A program made the translations under genes and the position numbers. Of a stretch of DNA of 64,000 bases, positions 1 through 12,149 are shown piece by piece. How positions within the stretch are numbered: the first letter of the stretch is position 1; each line of letters begins with the position of its first letter. Below the pieces are notes generated by a model, which saw only the letters and a program-made list of their open reading frames with translations, did not search any database and was not told the DNA's origin. The DNA is from Trachythela sp. YZ-2020. Lineage: Eukaryota > Cnidaria > Anthozoa > Malacalcyonacea > Clavulariidae. Location of the stretch: contig JADLSH010000190.1 in assembly GCA_016169945.1 (NCBI GenBank), positions 4,030,001 through 4,094,000 on the forward strand, read 5' to 3'.

Positions 1-3000
1 TTAAACTATAAAACATTCTATGTCTGGTCACATGCTATTGAGACGCGACTAAAATTGAATAACACAATATCAAATACAAACCTCAATTTCCCTTCAAAAC
101 TTCATTTTAGACAACCAGGACGTTTATAGAAATATGCAATTCCCCAAGATGTTCACATGATTGAAAATATGTTTAAATAATCATCAAAATTTCAGATGTT
201 TACTGCGAATCGATGTGCATGATATACGTTTATACTTTCAATTCAAACGAAATTTTAGGGAGTTCCTCTTTGTTATTTGATATCGTATTACGCCTGCACT
301 TATATATTTATGTTACTCGCGTAAATGTCAATTTTCTCTTATTCTAAACTTTATAAGAAAATATTTACATTTATACATATTTAGTTAAGCAGAAGAACTT
401 ATTACAATTTTTTTTTGTTTCATTAATTGGTGTTTCAGGTGTTAAATTTCTTGGTAGTTATTGGTTTTTGTTCACGAAGAAAAACAAACTAATTTGTGAA
501 TAATAAATAACACCTAAAAATGTATTGAATATATATGGGGATCCATTAAGGGCCTGTTAATAGGCAACGGCGAGACCCGGCTAGTATAGAAACTTATAGT
601 TTTCTCGGGTGAATGTACATGCATGTTTACAATAAGGCCGGTTTACACGACAAGCCTTTTCGGCACGGCATCCCTAAAAGTTGGCACCTCTGACTTTTGT
701 CGTATAAACGCGCCCAAAAAATTGAAGGTGCCGAGACTTCCTGATGAGGTAGTCTCGGCCCGTCTAGCGAACGGCACCGTGCCAAAAATGCGAAAATATT
801 CCAGAAGTAATCTAGTTTGAGCATGCGCAATACAATTCGTTGATTTTCCAACATGTAGCGAAAAAGGAAGAAAAACAAACTAATTTGAATAATAAATAAC
901 ACCTAAAAATTGATTGAATATGGGATCCCAAGTCAAACTGGATGTTAGCTCTTCTGTGCATCCAAACCTCCTGGATTCGTGGCCGATCAATCAATATACT
1001 ATTATTTTTCGTTTCAATCCGCAAAACAACAGTAGTATTCATGTCGGCCATCTTAGTTTAATACATACAAGTCTTACATGAAGATTGACTCAAACCACTT
1101 CAAACGCTATCAAACACACCGTAATCACTAGAAAGTGGGAGTGCCTTTCCCCAATGGGCACGGTGCCATTAAAAAAGTATCCCTTGTAGAAATTGTCGTC
1201 GAAACGAGTGCATAGCGAACTGAACGTTTGGGCACGGGTGCCAACTTTTAGGGGTGCCGTGCCCAAAATGCTTGACGTGTAAATCGGCCTTTAATGTGTA
1301 ATAGTTCACAGACAAAGCGTAAGACATAATCTTAACAGTTTTGAAGGGTATAAGTCTCACGCATATTTCTCAGTTTTGTACGAGCTTGAATAGGTAAAGA
1401 AGTTAAATATTATGTGGGAAAGAAAGAGACAAGAACCAACAATGAATCAAGATTTGCGAGGAGCGAAATCCACCGAGAATTCAAAGTTTGCTGAAATTGT
1501 GTACTAATTAACCCATGCAGCCATGATTCATACGAAGAAACGTTGTATATAAATTACGTATTTATATGTTATTCATGTACCAGATATCTATTTTCTAATC
1601 CCAGTAACTAATTCATATGGTCACAGGTTTAACCGATTTTAAACTGTAAAACATTCTATGTCTGGTCACAGGCATATTGAGACGTGACTAAAATTGAACA
1701 ACACAATGTCAAATACAAACCTCAATTTCCCTTCAAAACTTCATTTTAGACAACCAGGACGTTTATAGAAATGTTCTATTTCCCAACATGTTCACATGAT
1801 TGAAAATATGTTTAAATGATATTCATCAAAATTTCAGATGTTTACTGCGAATCGATGTGCATGATATACGTTTATACTTTCAATTCAAACGAAATTTTAG
1901 GGAGTTCCTCTTTGTTATTTGATATCGTATTACGCCTGCACTTATATATTTATGTTACTCGCGTAAATGTCAATTTTCTCTTATTCTAAACTTTATAAGA
2001 AAATATTTACATTTATACATATTTAGTTAAGCAGAAGAACTTATTCAGGCTTTGTAACCAAATTGACGTGCATGCATGTGATTCATGACCGCGTCTATAT
2101 GTGACCCTAAATCACGGTATAGTAGGCTAACTAAATATTCAATACCCTTTGCTTTTACTTAAAGCGAATGAGATTATAAAAGCTTTTTCGCAAAAATTGC
2201 GCATAATCAATGTAGACTTATTACGTAGACGATATAGACAATGTAGACGATATAGCTATTCTGCTCAGTTTTTAGTCCCCGTGTCACGTACCGTGGCCAC
2301 ATTAAGGGCCTGTTAATAGGCAACGGCGAGACCCGGCTAGTATAGAAACTTATAGTTTTCCCGGGTGCAATGTTTTTGTTTACATGTTTGGCACGGTTTA
2401 CAGAAGTAATCTAATTTGAGCTTGTTCGTTGATTTTCCAACATGTAGAGAAAAACGAAGAAAAACAAACTAATTGGAATAATAAATAACACCTAAAAATT
2501 GATTGAATATATGGGATCCCAAGTCAAACTGGATGTTAGCTCTTCTGTGCATCCAAACCTCCTGGATTCATGGCCGAACAATCAATATACTATTATTTTT
2601 CGTTTCAATCCGCAAAACAACAGTAGTATTCATGTCGGCCATCTTAGCTTACATACAAGTCTTACATGAAGATTGACTCAAGCCACTTCAAACGCTACCA
2701 AACACACCGTAATCACTAGAAAGTGGGAGTGCCTTTCCCCAATGGGCACGGTGCCCATTAAAAAAGTATCCCTTGTAGAAATTGTCGTCGAAACGAGTGC
2801 ATAGCGAACTGAACGTTTGGGCACGGGTGCCACTTTTAGGGGTGCCGTGCCCAAAACGCTTTACGTGTAAATCGGCCTTTAATGTGTAATATATAGTTCA
2901 CAGACAAAGCGTAAGACATAATCTTAACAGTTTTGAAGGGTATAAGTCTCACGCATATTTCTCAGTTTTGTACGAGCTTGAATAGGTAAAGAAGTTAAAT

Positions 3001-3880
3001 ATTATGTGGGAAAGAAAGAGACAAGAACCAACAATGAATCAAGATTTGCGAGGAGCGAAATCCACCGAGAATTCAAAGTTTGCTGAAATTGCGTACTAAT
3101 TAAAACATGCAGCCATGATTCATACGAAGAAACGTTGTATATAAATTACGTATTTATATGTTATTCATGTACCAGATATCTATTTTCTAATTCCAGTAAC
3201 TAAATCATATCGTCACAGGTTTAACCGATTTTAAACTGTAAAACATTCTATGTCTGGTCACATGCATATTGAGACGTGACTAAAATTGAACAACACAATA
3301 TCAAATACAAACCTCAATTTCCCTTCAAAACTTCATTTTAGACAACCAGGACGTTTATAAAAATGTTCTATTTCCCAACATGTTCACATGATTGAAGATA
3401 TGTTTAAATGATATTCATCAAAATTTCAGATGTTTACTGCGAATCGATGTGCATGATATACGTTTATACTTTCAATTCAAACGAAATTTTAGGGAGTTCC
3501 TCTTTGTTATTTGATATCGTATTACGCCTGCACTTATATATTTATGTTACTCGCGTAAATGTCAATTTTCTGTTATTCTAAACTTTATAATAAAATATTT
3601 ACATTTATATATATTTAGTTAAGCAGAAGAACTTATTCAGGCTTTGTAACCAAATTGACGTGCATGTGATTCATGACCGCGTCTATATATGTGACCCTAA
3701 ATCACGGTAGTAACTAAATATTCAATACCCTTTGCTTTTACTTAAAGCGAATGAGATTATAAAAGCTATTTCGCAAAAATTGCGCATAATCAATACGATA
3801 TAGACAATGTAGACGATATAGCTATTCTGCTCAGTTTTTAGTCCCCGTGTCACGTACGGTGGCCACATTAAGGGCCTGTT
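1..3880. repeat. Tandem array of a ~1.6 kb repeat unit
   Basis: The phrase starting ATTAAGGGCCTGTTAA recurs near 545, 2305 and 3866, and the sequence between recurs almost base for base. Units run about 541-2300 (1.76 kb) and 2301-3865 (1.57 kb); 1-540 is a partial unit. Small indels separate them: unit 2 lacks most of the 632-800 segment of unit 1. A further unit lies at 8122-9632. No convincing reading frame spans a unit, so I see a non-coding repeat. Confidence 0.85.
632..1293. mobile_element. MITE-like element inside the 1.6 kb unit
   Basis: The left end reads AAGGCCGGTTTACACGACAA and then a stretch containing CCTAAAAGTTGGCACC. The right end at 1240-1293 carries the reverse complement (GGTGCCAACTTTTAGGGG, then CGTGTAAATCGGCCTTTA). 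These imperfect terminal inverted repeats resemble TAA/TTA-targeting non-autonomous DNA transposons. GGCACGG/CCGTGCC motifs repeat below both ends. No transposase is encoded. Confidence 0.6.
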
Positions 3881-3915
3881 AAGGTGGGGGTCTACCTGAA
3901 CTTGACTTTTTTGGT

Positions 3916-4353
3916 TAATGACCCAAGCTGTTGATATAAAACCGTATTTATAAAAACACAATTCAAACAAAACATATTTTGTGGGAGAAGGGGTTCTGGG
4001 GTGGTGTGAGACTCATATTATGACAAACATCATCCCTACTCACGTCACACCTTAAGCTGAACTGATTGACTGAACTGAATGCTCTGACCATAAAGCAGAG
4101 CCTTGCCAGGGGTAGCTATTCCCTGACGACCCTGAACCAAGAAACACTTGGACAGTCCTTAACCTGACCAAGGGGAATGAAACCCCTATGGACAGTCCTT
4201 AACCTGACCCAGAGTGCTAGACCCATACGGGCAGTCCTTAACCTGACCAAGGGGCGATAAACCCCTATATGGACAGTCCTTAATTATATGGTATATGTGT
4301 GACGTATATTGAGTCTATGGGCCTGAAGTTGACATTTTGGGAGACTTCAACCT
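3916..4353. repeat. Duplicated ~437 bp block, copy 1
   Basis: This block is repeated almost exactly at 5041-5479. It contains four internal phrases of the type GACAGTCCTTAACCTGACC spaced 35-50 bp apart. It follows GTCTACCTGAACTTGACTTT at 3887 and ends near CTGAAGTTGACATTTTGG. No reading frame is convincing. Confidence 0.8.
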
Positions 4354-4720
4354 GAACCACAAATTTATTAACCAAAATAACAAAATAGTCTGCGACCGAA
4401 AACGTTAGTTTTTAACTATATACATACTAAAGTAAAGGCATTATCTAGCAGCAACATTGTTTGTGTCTCTTTCCAAAATGTCCTTTCTCGAGTCCTTGAT
4501 CCAGTATATGGTGTTGAAGACAGTTGATGATAGCTGCTTCCATTTTTATATAATAGCTATTATTTCCACTGATATATTAACTACCAATATTATATCGATG
4601 AATTTGCAATTTTGAACATATTCAAGGTAACTCTAACTTAGAGCAAACGTCAGGCTGAATAGCCAAGGAGGTGGGTGGGTGGGAAATTATTTCAATAACT
4701 TGAGTAAGCGAAGCGCTCAG

Positions 4721-5041
4721 TATAAATGATATGATCTTGTTAGCATCCTGCAAGTTATGCGCTAATTAACTTGTATTATATTGCGCGTTATGATTGGTCA
4801 ATTTGTTAGTAGGAAGCGTTAGCATGCAATATCCAGGGCTGCTCACGTGAAAGCATGCCCAATGATGAAAATGATCTTTGAACTATCTGTCAATAAGTAA
4901 AACTAAACAATGCATTCCTTGAGGCCAGGACGGAAGGAATCACCGCCTTTGAGACAGAAACTTATCTGATATCTTGCTTAACATACTAGCTTCAACGCGT
5001 TGTCTCATTAACTTAAATTTATATTGTCTATAAATTTGCTT
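4721..5041. repeat. Duplicated 321 bp block, copy 1
   Basis: The sequence from TATAAATGATATGATCTTG to ATAAATTTGCTT is repeated essentially unchanged at 7801-8121, exactly 3080 bp downstream. A diverged inverted copy lies at about 28290-28450. It includes the phrase ATTGCGCGTTATGATTGG. Confidence 0.8.
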
Positions 5042-5479
5042 TAATGACCCAAGCTGTTGATATAAAACCGTATTTATAAAAACACAATTCAAACAAAACA
5101 TATTTTGTGGGAGAAGGGGTACGTTCTGGGGTGTGAAGACTCATATTATGACAAACATCATCCCTACTCACGTCACACCTTAAGCTGAACTGATTGACTG
5201 AACTGAATGCTCTGACCATAAAGCAGAGCCTTGCCAGGGGTAGCTATTCCCTGACGACCCTGAACCAAGAAACACTTGGACAGTCCTTAACCTGACCAAG
5301 GGGAATGAAACCCCTATGGACAGTCCTTAACCTGACCCAGAGTGCTAGACCCATACGGGCAGTCCTTAACCTGACCAAGGGGCGATAAACCCCTATATGG
5401 ACAGTCCTTAATTATATGGTATATGTGTGACGTATATTGAGTCTATGGGCCTGAAGTTGACATTTTGGGAGACTTCAAC
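5041..5479. repeat. Duplicated ~437 bp block, copy 2
   Basis: Near-identical to 3916-4353. It begins exactly where the 321 bp block ends, so two independently duplicated blocks abut here without a spacer. Confidence 0.8.
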
Positions 5480-5541
5480 CCCACAAATACACAGAATGTG
5501 TATTCCCCATAGACGAAAAGACCTTCTCCCCATTTTTTAAA

Positions 5542-5832
5542 ATGAAGAATTGTTATGTATTTAGCCTTATTGTTAGAGTGGCTGATTTGAGCATTACCAT
5601 CACTCATATTACAGCTGGAATGTCAGGGAGGCCAGGAAAAACCTACGATACAGGAAACCTGGATGGGGCCAAGACAATTGACCAGCAGCTTCCCCACAAA
5701 GCTTCTATCTTACAAGTTCTCGATTGGAGTGTTGATAACACGACAAACAGAGCTGATTATATCAAGACATACGTCTTTTTATTTATTTGTTTATTTGAGC
5801 ATTCTTTAAATCGTTTTGTTTTCTTGTTGTGA
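5542..5832 (+). CDS. Unrecognised open frame, possible exon
   Basis: A 96-codon frame lies in sequence that is not part of the surrounding repeats. Its middle (residues about 26-75, containing MSGRPGKTYDTGNLDGAK) has a protein-like composition and is richer in G+C than the flanks. A possible splice acceptor (CATATTACAG) sits at its left edge, about 5617. The last 20 residues are low-complexity hydrophobic and may be read-through. I recognise no family. It could be a single exon, a relic, or chance. Confidence 0.2.
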   Translation: MKNCYVFSLIVRVADLSITITHITAGMSGRPGKTYDTGNLDGAKTIDQQLPHKASILQVLDWSVDNTTNRADYIKTYVFLFICLFEHSLNRFVFLL

Positions 5833-6559
5833 TTGTTCCCTCGATAAAAACCAAAATTATAGTATGATGTTGTATACATGCAGGCATTGACATTGGAAAG
5901 TAGCTTGAGCCTCGGCTTTAGATATTTGGTTTCATGCAAACAAAGCAAATATAATGCGGATCATGCATAAAAAGTGCAAACAAATTTTGTAGGCATATAG
6001 ATCATATGTGTATTCAAACTAGAACTCTTTCTATATCTGAAACAATATATTATAGAAATGTATCCACATTCAAGCAACATCAGATCTTACAGAATGTGAT
6101 TCAATCTTATGTTATAACCACAAACAACTTATTGTATTGGCATGCTTTCAAAGGATGAACTATTGTTATCAATTACTTTAATCTTTATAATGACCGACTA
6201 AAATTGAATTGGCGTAGCACAATATATTGCCTGTATACTTCATTTAATTTAAATATGTGCTATGTCCCTAACCAAATAAGGTAGAAATTAAATACAAATC
6301 AAATCAATGCCAATTTTCCACTGCAGGAAAAAATAAAAAATAAATAGATTAATTTATTAGAATATGTATAGTTAAAAACTTGGAGGCAATCAGTGAAACA
6401 GATCGAGACTTGCGCCAAACTCATTTCGTGAGGAATGCAAGTTTTGGAGTGATATATAGTCGATGAATCACAATAATTATAGAAATATATATACTGCCAA
6501 ACTATATCTATCTATAACTTGGAGCTTAAGATTAGCTCCGTTTCAGTAAAAACGAATAA
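5833..6559. other. AT-rich stretch without recognisable gene
   Basis: No frame, RNA gene or clear repeat was found here. It is AT-rich with short ATATAT runs. Confidence 0.6.
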
Positions 6560-7800
6560 TATAGTAACAGAATTATATAGCTATCATTCACGAGTAGATA
6601 TATGTAAACAGTTAGGCAAACCCCTCCCGACTATTTCTCAAATTAACGTAAGTGCATGTACAGTAAGTGTCGCGAATGCTGATAGAGCATAGCAAATCAA
6701 AGTATACTTTTGTCGGGGTATGTTTTAGTTATCGATATATACTGATGTGTGGACTATGCCTATGGTATACATCTTACAAATAGATTGAAATTTGAACTAA
6801 GTAACTATAAACTTTATCATCATTATAATTCATGCAACAAGATAGGTGCAGCCAATTTAGCGATCATGGTTGGATGAATGATATTCTTTTCTATATTTAT
6901 GATTGTAGGGGTGAATATAGTGTGTGACAAAGCTGCCGAGCTTTTCCAGCCTCAAAACAATGATCGAACTTTGGACTCAAATACGTCAATCAAATATATT
7001 ACCAGCTGCATGCGCATTAACAAAACGAGACATACTAAATGTATCGATAGACAGATACAGTCAACTCTCGTTATAGCGCACATGAATTTTTTATGTTGGT
7101 TTAAAACGAAATATAACGCAATCAATTGAATTCGCCTGTATACTTACAATACCCAAGCTAAGCGATGGCAAATCCCCCCTTAACTACACATTTTGTATCA
7201 ATCAGTGGTATAATCCAATTCCTTGTTAATCCCAGTGTTCTATGATATCCACATCTGGTCGTAGCGTTTCTTTCTGTTATAATGCCGCCGCAGCCACTCC
7301 GTTGCGTAGGACCAACTTTATACGTATTTAAACTGATATATTTCTTTGTTCATTAGAGGAATAGATGCCCCGGCGGCGGCGGTACTTAATTGCTCCGCGT
7401 TGTCGTTGAGTTCTGTTTGACTAACTGCGTCGTCGCTCGCGATACACCCGTTGTTGCATATATACGGTAATATGTACCATCTGAAATCGCTGTCCAAAGC
7501 AGTTCGCGTGCATAATCAGTAGACTTTCATTCTTGAAAATTCGTTTCGTAACTTGAGTAAGTAGCGTTTCTTTCTATTCTAATGCCGACGCAGCTGTTCC
7601 GTTGCGTAGGACTAACTTATACGTATTTAAACTGATATATTTCTTTGTTCATGAGAGGAATGGATGCCGGTACTTGCTTCGCGTTGCCGTTGAGTTCTGT
7701 TTGACTAACTGCGTCGTCGCTGTCCACACTGCCTGTTGTTGTATATACACGATAATATGTCCATCGTTAGATCGCGCACCGCCGCATCATACCATCGCCG
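6560..7800 (+). repeat. Dispersed composite repeat, copy 1
   Basis: Large parts match 28290-29170 in inverted orientation. Examples are the phrase CCTCAAAACAATGATC near 6950, the stretch around 7140-7195 (CCCAAGCTAAGC) and the block at 7261-7480. The block is itself tandemly repeated at 7561-7735 (shared phrase GTAGCGTTTCTTTCT, then TTGAGTTCTGTTTGACTAAC). Its frames are not conserved between copies, so I treat it as non-coding. Confidence 0.65.
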
Positions 7801-8121
7801 TATAAATGATATGATCTTGTTAGCATCCTGCAAGTTATGCGCTAATTAACTTGTATTATATTGCGCGTTATGATTGGTCAATTTGTTAGTAGGAAGCGTT
7901 AGCATGCAATATCCAGGGCTGCTCACGTGAAAGCATGCCCAATGATGAAAATGATCTTTGAACTATCTGTCAATAAGTAAAACTAAACAATGCATTCCTT
8001 GAGGCCAGGACGGAAGGAATCACCGCCTTTGAGACAGAAACTTATCTGATATCTTGCTTAACATACTAGCTTCAACGCGTTGTCTCATTAACTTAAATTT
8101 ATATTGTCTATAAATTTGCTT
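7801..8121. repeat. Duplicated 321 bp block, copy 2
   Basis: Near-identical to 4721-5041. On its right it runs straight into another 1.6 kb unit. Confidence 0.8.
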
Positions 8122-9632
8122 CAATTTTTTGTTTCATTAATTGGTGTTTCAGGTGTTAAATTTCTTGGTAGTTATTGGTTTTTGTTCACGAAGAAAAACA
8201 AACTAATTTGTGAATAATAAATAACACCTAAAAATGTATTGAATATATATGGGATCCCAAGTCAAACTGGATGTTAGCTCTTCTGTGCATCCAAACCTCC
8301 TGGATTCGTGGCCGATCAATCAATATACTATTATATTTCGTTTCAATCCGCAAAACAACAGTAGTATTCATGTCGGCCATCTTAGTTTAATACATACAAG
8401 TCTTACATGAAGATTGACTCAAACCACTTCAAACGCTAACAAACACACCGTAATCACTAGAAAGTGAGAGTGCCTTTCCCCAATGGGCACGGTGCCTATT
8501 AAAAAAGTATCCCTTGTAGAAATTGTCGTCGAAACGAGTGCATAGCGAACTGAACGTTTGGGCACGGGTGCCAACTTTTAGGGGTGCCGTGCCCAAAATG
8601 CTCGACGTGTAAATCGGCCTTTAATGTGTAAATAGTTCACAGACAAAGCGTAAGACATAATCTTAACAGTTTTGAAGGGTATAAGTCTCACGCATATTTC
8701 TCAGTTTTGTACGAGCTTGAATAGGTAAAGAAGTTAAATATTATGTGGGAAAGAAAGAGACAAGAACCAACAATGAATCAAGATTTGCGAGGAGCGAAAT
8801 CCACTGAGAATTCAAAGTTTGCTGAAATTGCGTACTAATTAAAACATGCAGCCATAAATTAGGTATTTATATGTTATTCATGTACCAGATATCTATTTTC
8901 TAATCCCAGTAACTAATTCATATGGTCACAGGTTTAACCGATTTTAAACTGTAAAACATTCTATGTCTGGTCACATGCATATTGAGACGTGACTAAAATT
9001 GAACAACACAATATCAAATACAAACCTCAATTTCCCTTCAAAACTTCATTTTAGACAACCAGGACGTTTATAGAAATGTTCTATTTCCCAACATGTTCAC
9101 ATGATTGAAAATATGTTTAAATGATATTCATCAAAATTTCAGATGTTTACTGCGAATCGATGTGCATGATATACGTTTATACTTTCAATTCAAACGAAAT
9201 TTTAGGGAGTTCCTCTTTGTTATTTGATATCGTATTACGCCTGCACTTATATATTTATGTTACTCGCGTAAATGTCAATTTTCTGTTTTTCTAAACTTTA
9301 TAAGAAAATATTTACATTTATACATATTTAGTTAAGCAGAAGAACTTATTCAGGCTTTGTAACCAAATTGACGTGCATGTGATTCATGACCGCGTCTATA
9401 TGTGACCCTAAATCACGGTATAGTAACTAAATATTCAATACCCTTTGCTTTTACTTAAAGCGAATGAGATTATAAAAGCTTTTTCGCAAAAATTGCGCAT
9501 AATCAATACGATATAGACAATGTAGACGATATAGCTATTCTGCTCAGTTTTTAGTCCCCGTGTCACGTACCGTGGCCACATTAAGGGCCTGTTAAGGTGG
9601 GGGTCTACCTGAACTTGACTTTTTTGGTCAAT
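8122..9632. repeat. Further copy of the 1.6 kb unit
   Basis: Matches 400-540, 880-1640 and 1640-2310 in order, lacks the 632-800 segment, and ends with GGGCCTGTTAAGGTGGGGG as at 3866-3885. A truncated copy of the unit middle follows at 9633-9880. Confidence 0.8.
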
Positions 9633-9880
9633 TTTTCATATGGTCACATGTTTAACCGATTTTAAACTGTAAAACATTCTATGTCTGGTCACATGCATAT
9701 TGAGACGTGACTAAAATTGAACAACAAACCAAATACAAACCTCAATTTCCCTTCAAAACTTCATTTTAGACAACCAGGACGTTTATAGAAATGTTCTATT
9801 CCCCAAGATGTTCACATGATTGAAAATAGGTTTAAATAATCATCAAAATTTCAGATGTTTACTGCGATTCGATGTGCATG
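9633..9880. repeat. Truncated piece of the 1.6 kb unit
   Basis: Matches 1618-1860, then stops where an unrelated hairpin element begins. Confidence 0.7.
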
Positions 9881-9890
9881 GTTGAGCGTG

Positions 9891-9980
9891 ATATGAAGAA
9901 TTATCATGCCCGAAGTTTGCCGTTATCAACCGAAGCCGCAGTTGATAACGGCAAACTGAGGGCATGATAATTCTTCATAT
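9891..9980. repeat. Perfect-looking hairpin (40 bp arms)
   Basis: Arms 9891-9930 and 9941-9980 are reverse complements with two mismatches, around a 10 bp spacer (CGAAGCCGCA). A second matched pair lies outside it: the AT-rich tract near 10005-10028 and its complement at 10266-10289. The hairpin may be the terminal part of a fold-back element covering about 9885-10440. Confidence 0.8.
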
Positions 9981-10290
9981 GACGCGAAAACCGAGTTCAA
10001 TAATTTTTTTATTATTTATTTAAAAAATTGAAAATATCTTGCGTGCTAGACAGTCAAGAATTACGAAATGCGCGAGGTCAACAAAGAAGTTGCATAATAT
10101 TCCCCGTCGCTTGCAGCGTCAGTTGCATATTGAAGCGTCAATAATTATCATATTGACTCGCTTGACCATATTTGGCAAGCTGTCGCCGCGTAAAGAGCCT
10201 GGACACGAGGTTGTTGAGTTGATATGACGATTTCACAGTTGGCTGTTAGCCAATCAGAAACCAGGAATTTTTTAAATAAATAATAAAACA

Positions 10291-10862
10291 AACTATCACA
10301 GTTTGATACCCCGTAGGGTAGTGAATGATGCCTATACAGAATTTGTTGTGTAACCTTTTAGATTTGAAAATAAGATGGAAAATGCTATGTTTAACCAACT
10401 CACGGTTGGCTTGACATAATATTTTTTGCAACGAGTGTTAAGGTTACATCATATGATAGATTTTGTTTCTGTAGGGCTAAAATCGTCCGCTGCGCGCTCA
10501 GTTTTTGAGGTATTCTTGTGAAATTTGGTGTACACAGGGCCTGATTAACGTCGCGCGAAGCCCGTGGCAGATTTTCAGCGCGAGTCCCCCAACCCCCCCC
10601 CCCCCCGCTCGTTATAAAAACCTTTGAATTCAAAGACACACAAAATTGTTAAATACCCGCAAATCACCGCAATTTCGCAGCCAAGCTATCTCCACCAGGA
10701 TTTCTGAATAATTTTCCGTTACGTTAAAACTTGTTTCAAACATCAATGAAACCTTTATATTTTGCTAATTTGGGTGCTTGAACAACCTGAATTAATTGCG
10801 ACGATTTGTTGGATATAATTGGGTCTTACAAATACATTTCCAGTATCCAATAACAAACATAA
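10291..10862. other. No gene; contains a poly-C tract
   Basis: No reading frame or RNA gene is recognisable. A run of 15 C lies near 10592-10606, next to sequence rich in CG dinucleotides. Confidence 0.5.
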
Positions 10863-11171
10863 AGGCCGGTTTACAGTTCGCGCTAATTGGTCGCGCGAAG
10901 GAGCGAATTTGTCATTGAGCATGCGCGAGGGTTATTTATGGAAAATTTCGTCATTCTACTTGATTCGCAGCGACTGGCGAAAGAGTTGAAAATTTTCAAC
11001 TTTTTCGCCAGTCGCCAGCGAACGAATTAAAGTTTAGCCAATCAAGAGCCAGGATTTTTGCAAGTTTGCAAATTTTCGAGCGAATTTTAAATGTATAAAC
11101 CCGATTCGCTATATTCGCGCGAATAATTCTCCAGTTCGCGAGACGTATTCGCGCGAATTGTAAACCGACCT
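10863..11171. mobile_element. MITE with GGCCGGTTTACA termini (~309 bp)
   Basis: The left end AGGCCGGTTTACAGTTCGCG pairs with the right end CGCGAATTGTAAACCGACCT. Flanks are TAA on the left and TAC on the right, close to a 3 bp TAA target duplication. The interior is dense in TTCGCGCGAA and GCGACTGGCGAA motifs in both orientations. No coding capacity. Confidence 0.8.
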
Positions 11172-11185
11172 TACTGTCATTCCAT

Positions 11186-11422
11186 TTGAAGTGTTCCTAA
11201 AATATTGCATCAATTCATTACCTACAGTTGATCAATACATTTGCTAAAAAATTGTTCAACTTCCTGTTTACTAGCATACTGGTTCCCGATTGGTCAATCA
11301 GTGACTGAAATGAGACGCCATTGGTCGATTCACACACACACAGGAAGTTGATCAATTTTTCAACGAATGAATTGATAAACTCTAGGTAAATGAATTGATG
11401 CAATATTTTAGGAACACTTCAA
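11186..11422. mobile_element. Short MITE with ~38 bp inverted termini
   Basis: The left end TTGAAGTGTTCCTAAAATAT continues as TGCATCAATTCATTACC. The right end is its reverse complement with one or two mismatches. A second inner inverted pair (GTTGATCAAT and ATTGATCAAC) surrounds two ATTGGTC motifs. No coding capacity. Confidence 0.85.
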
Positions 11423-12149
11423 TTGCTCCATAGCTCTTATATTGACCAATCAGATTCATTTCTCCAACTCATGTGGCCACATCGGGGTACGAGATTGATG
11501 TGGCCAGAGCCATTTCACTCATGGCCACTCAGTTGCGTGGTTTTAATGCCAGACAAATATTAAAATGATCAATGGTAAAAATCTAAACAACAGCACTTCT
11601 CCAAAAATGAACATTTCAATATTTTGTAACTTTTGACTGTGTTGTAGTCATCATCAGGATTGATGCTAAGTTACATTACCGAAAGATATTTTCGATGAAA
11701 AATCTCAAATCAAAACGACACATCACAATATTTACATTGCCAATGTCTAACCCTTTAGGCTTTAATGAAAATATATCAAATTACTTTCAAGTTTCTTGTT
11801 TAATACTAGCTATTGCGAGTCCAATTTTACATATATAAAATATCATAAAGACACGTACGTTTTGAAAGAAATTCTGCAAAACAAGAAGCAATTACAGACT
11901 TTATACAACGGCATTTTTTTCTAGATTTTAAAAGGACTTTGCCCAATAGATTTTACACATTTACAGGTGGAAACATGTCAAGGCCAGTGTTGTAGTCAAG
12001 TCAACAACTTACGAGTCCAAGTCCGAGTCCAAGTCATATATATATTCAAGTCCGAGTCCAAGTCTCTTAGCAAAATTTCAAGTCCAGCATTTCCGAGTCT
12101 GTGTCTTAAATATTTCGAGCCCAAGTCCGAGTCCAAAATGATAAAGTAA

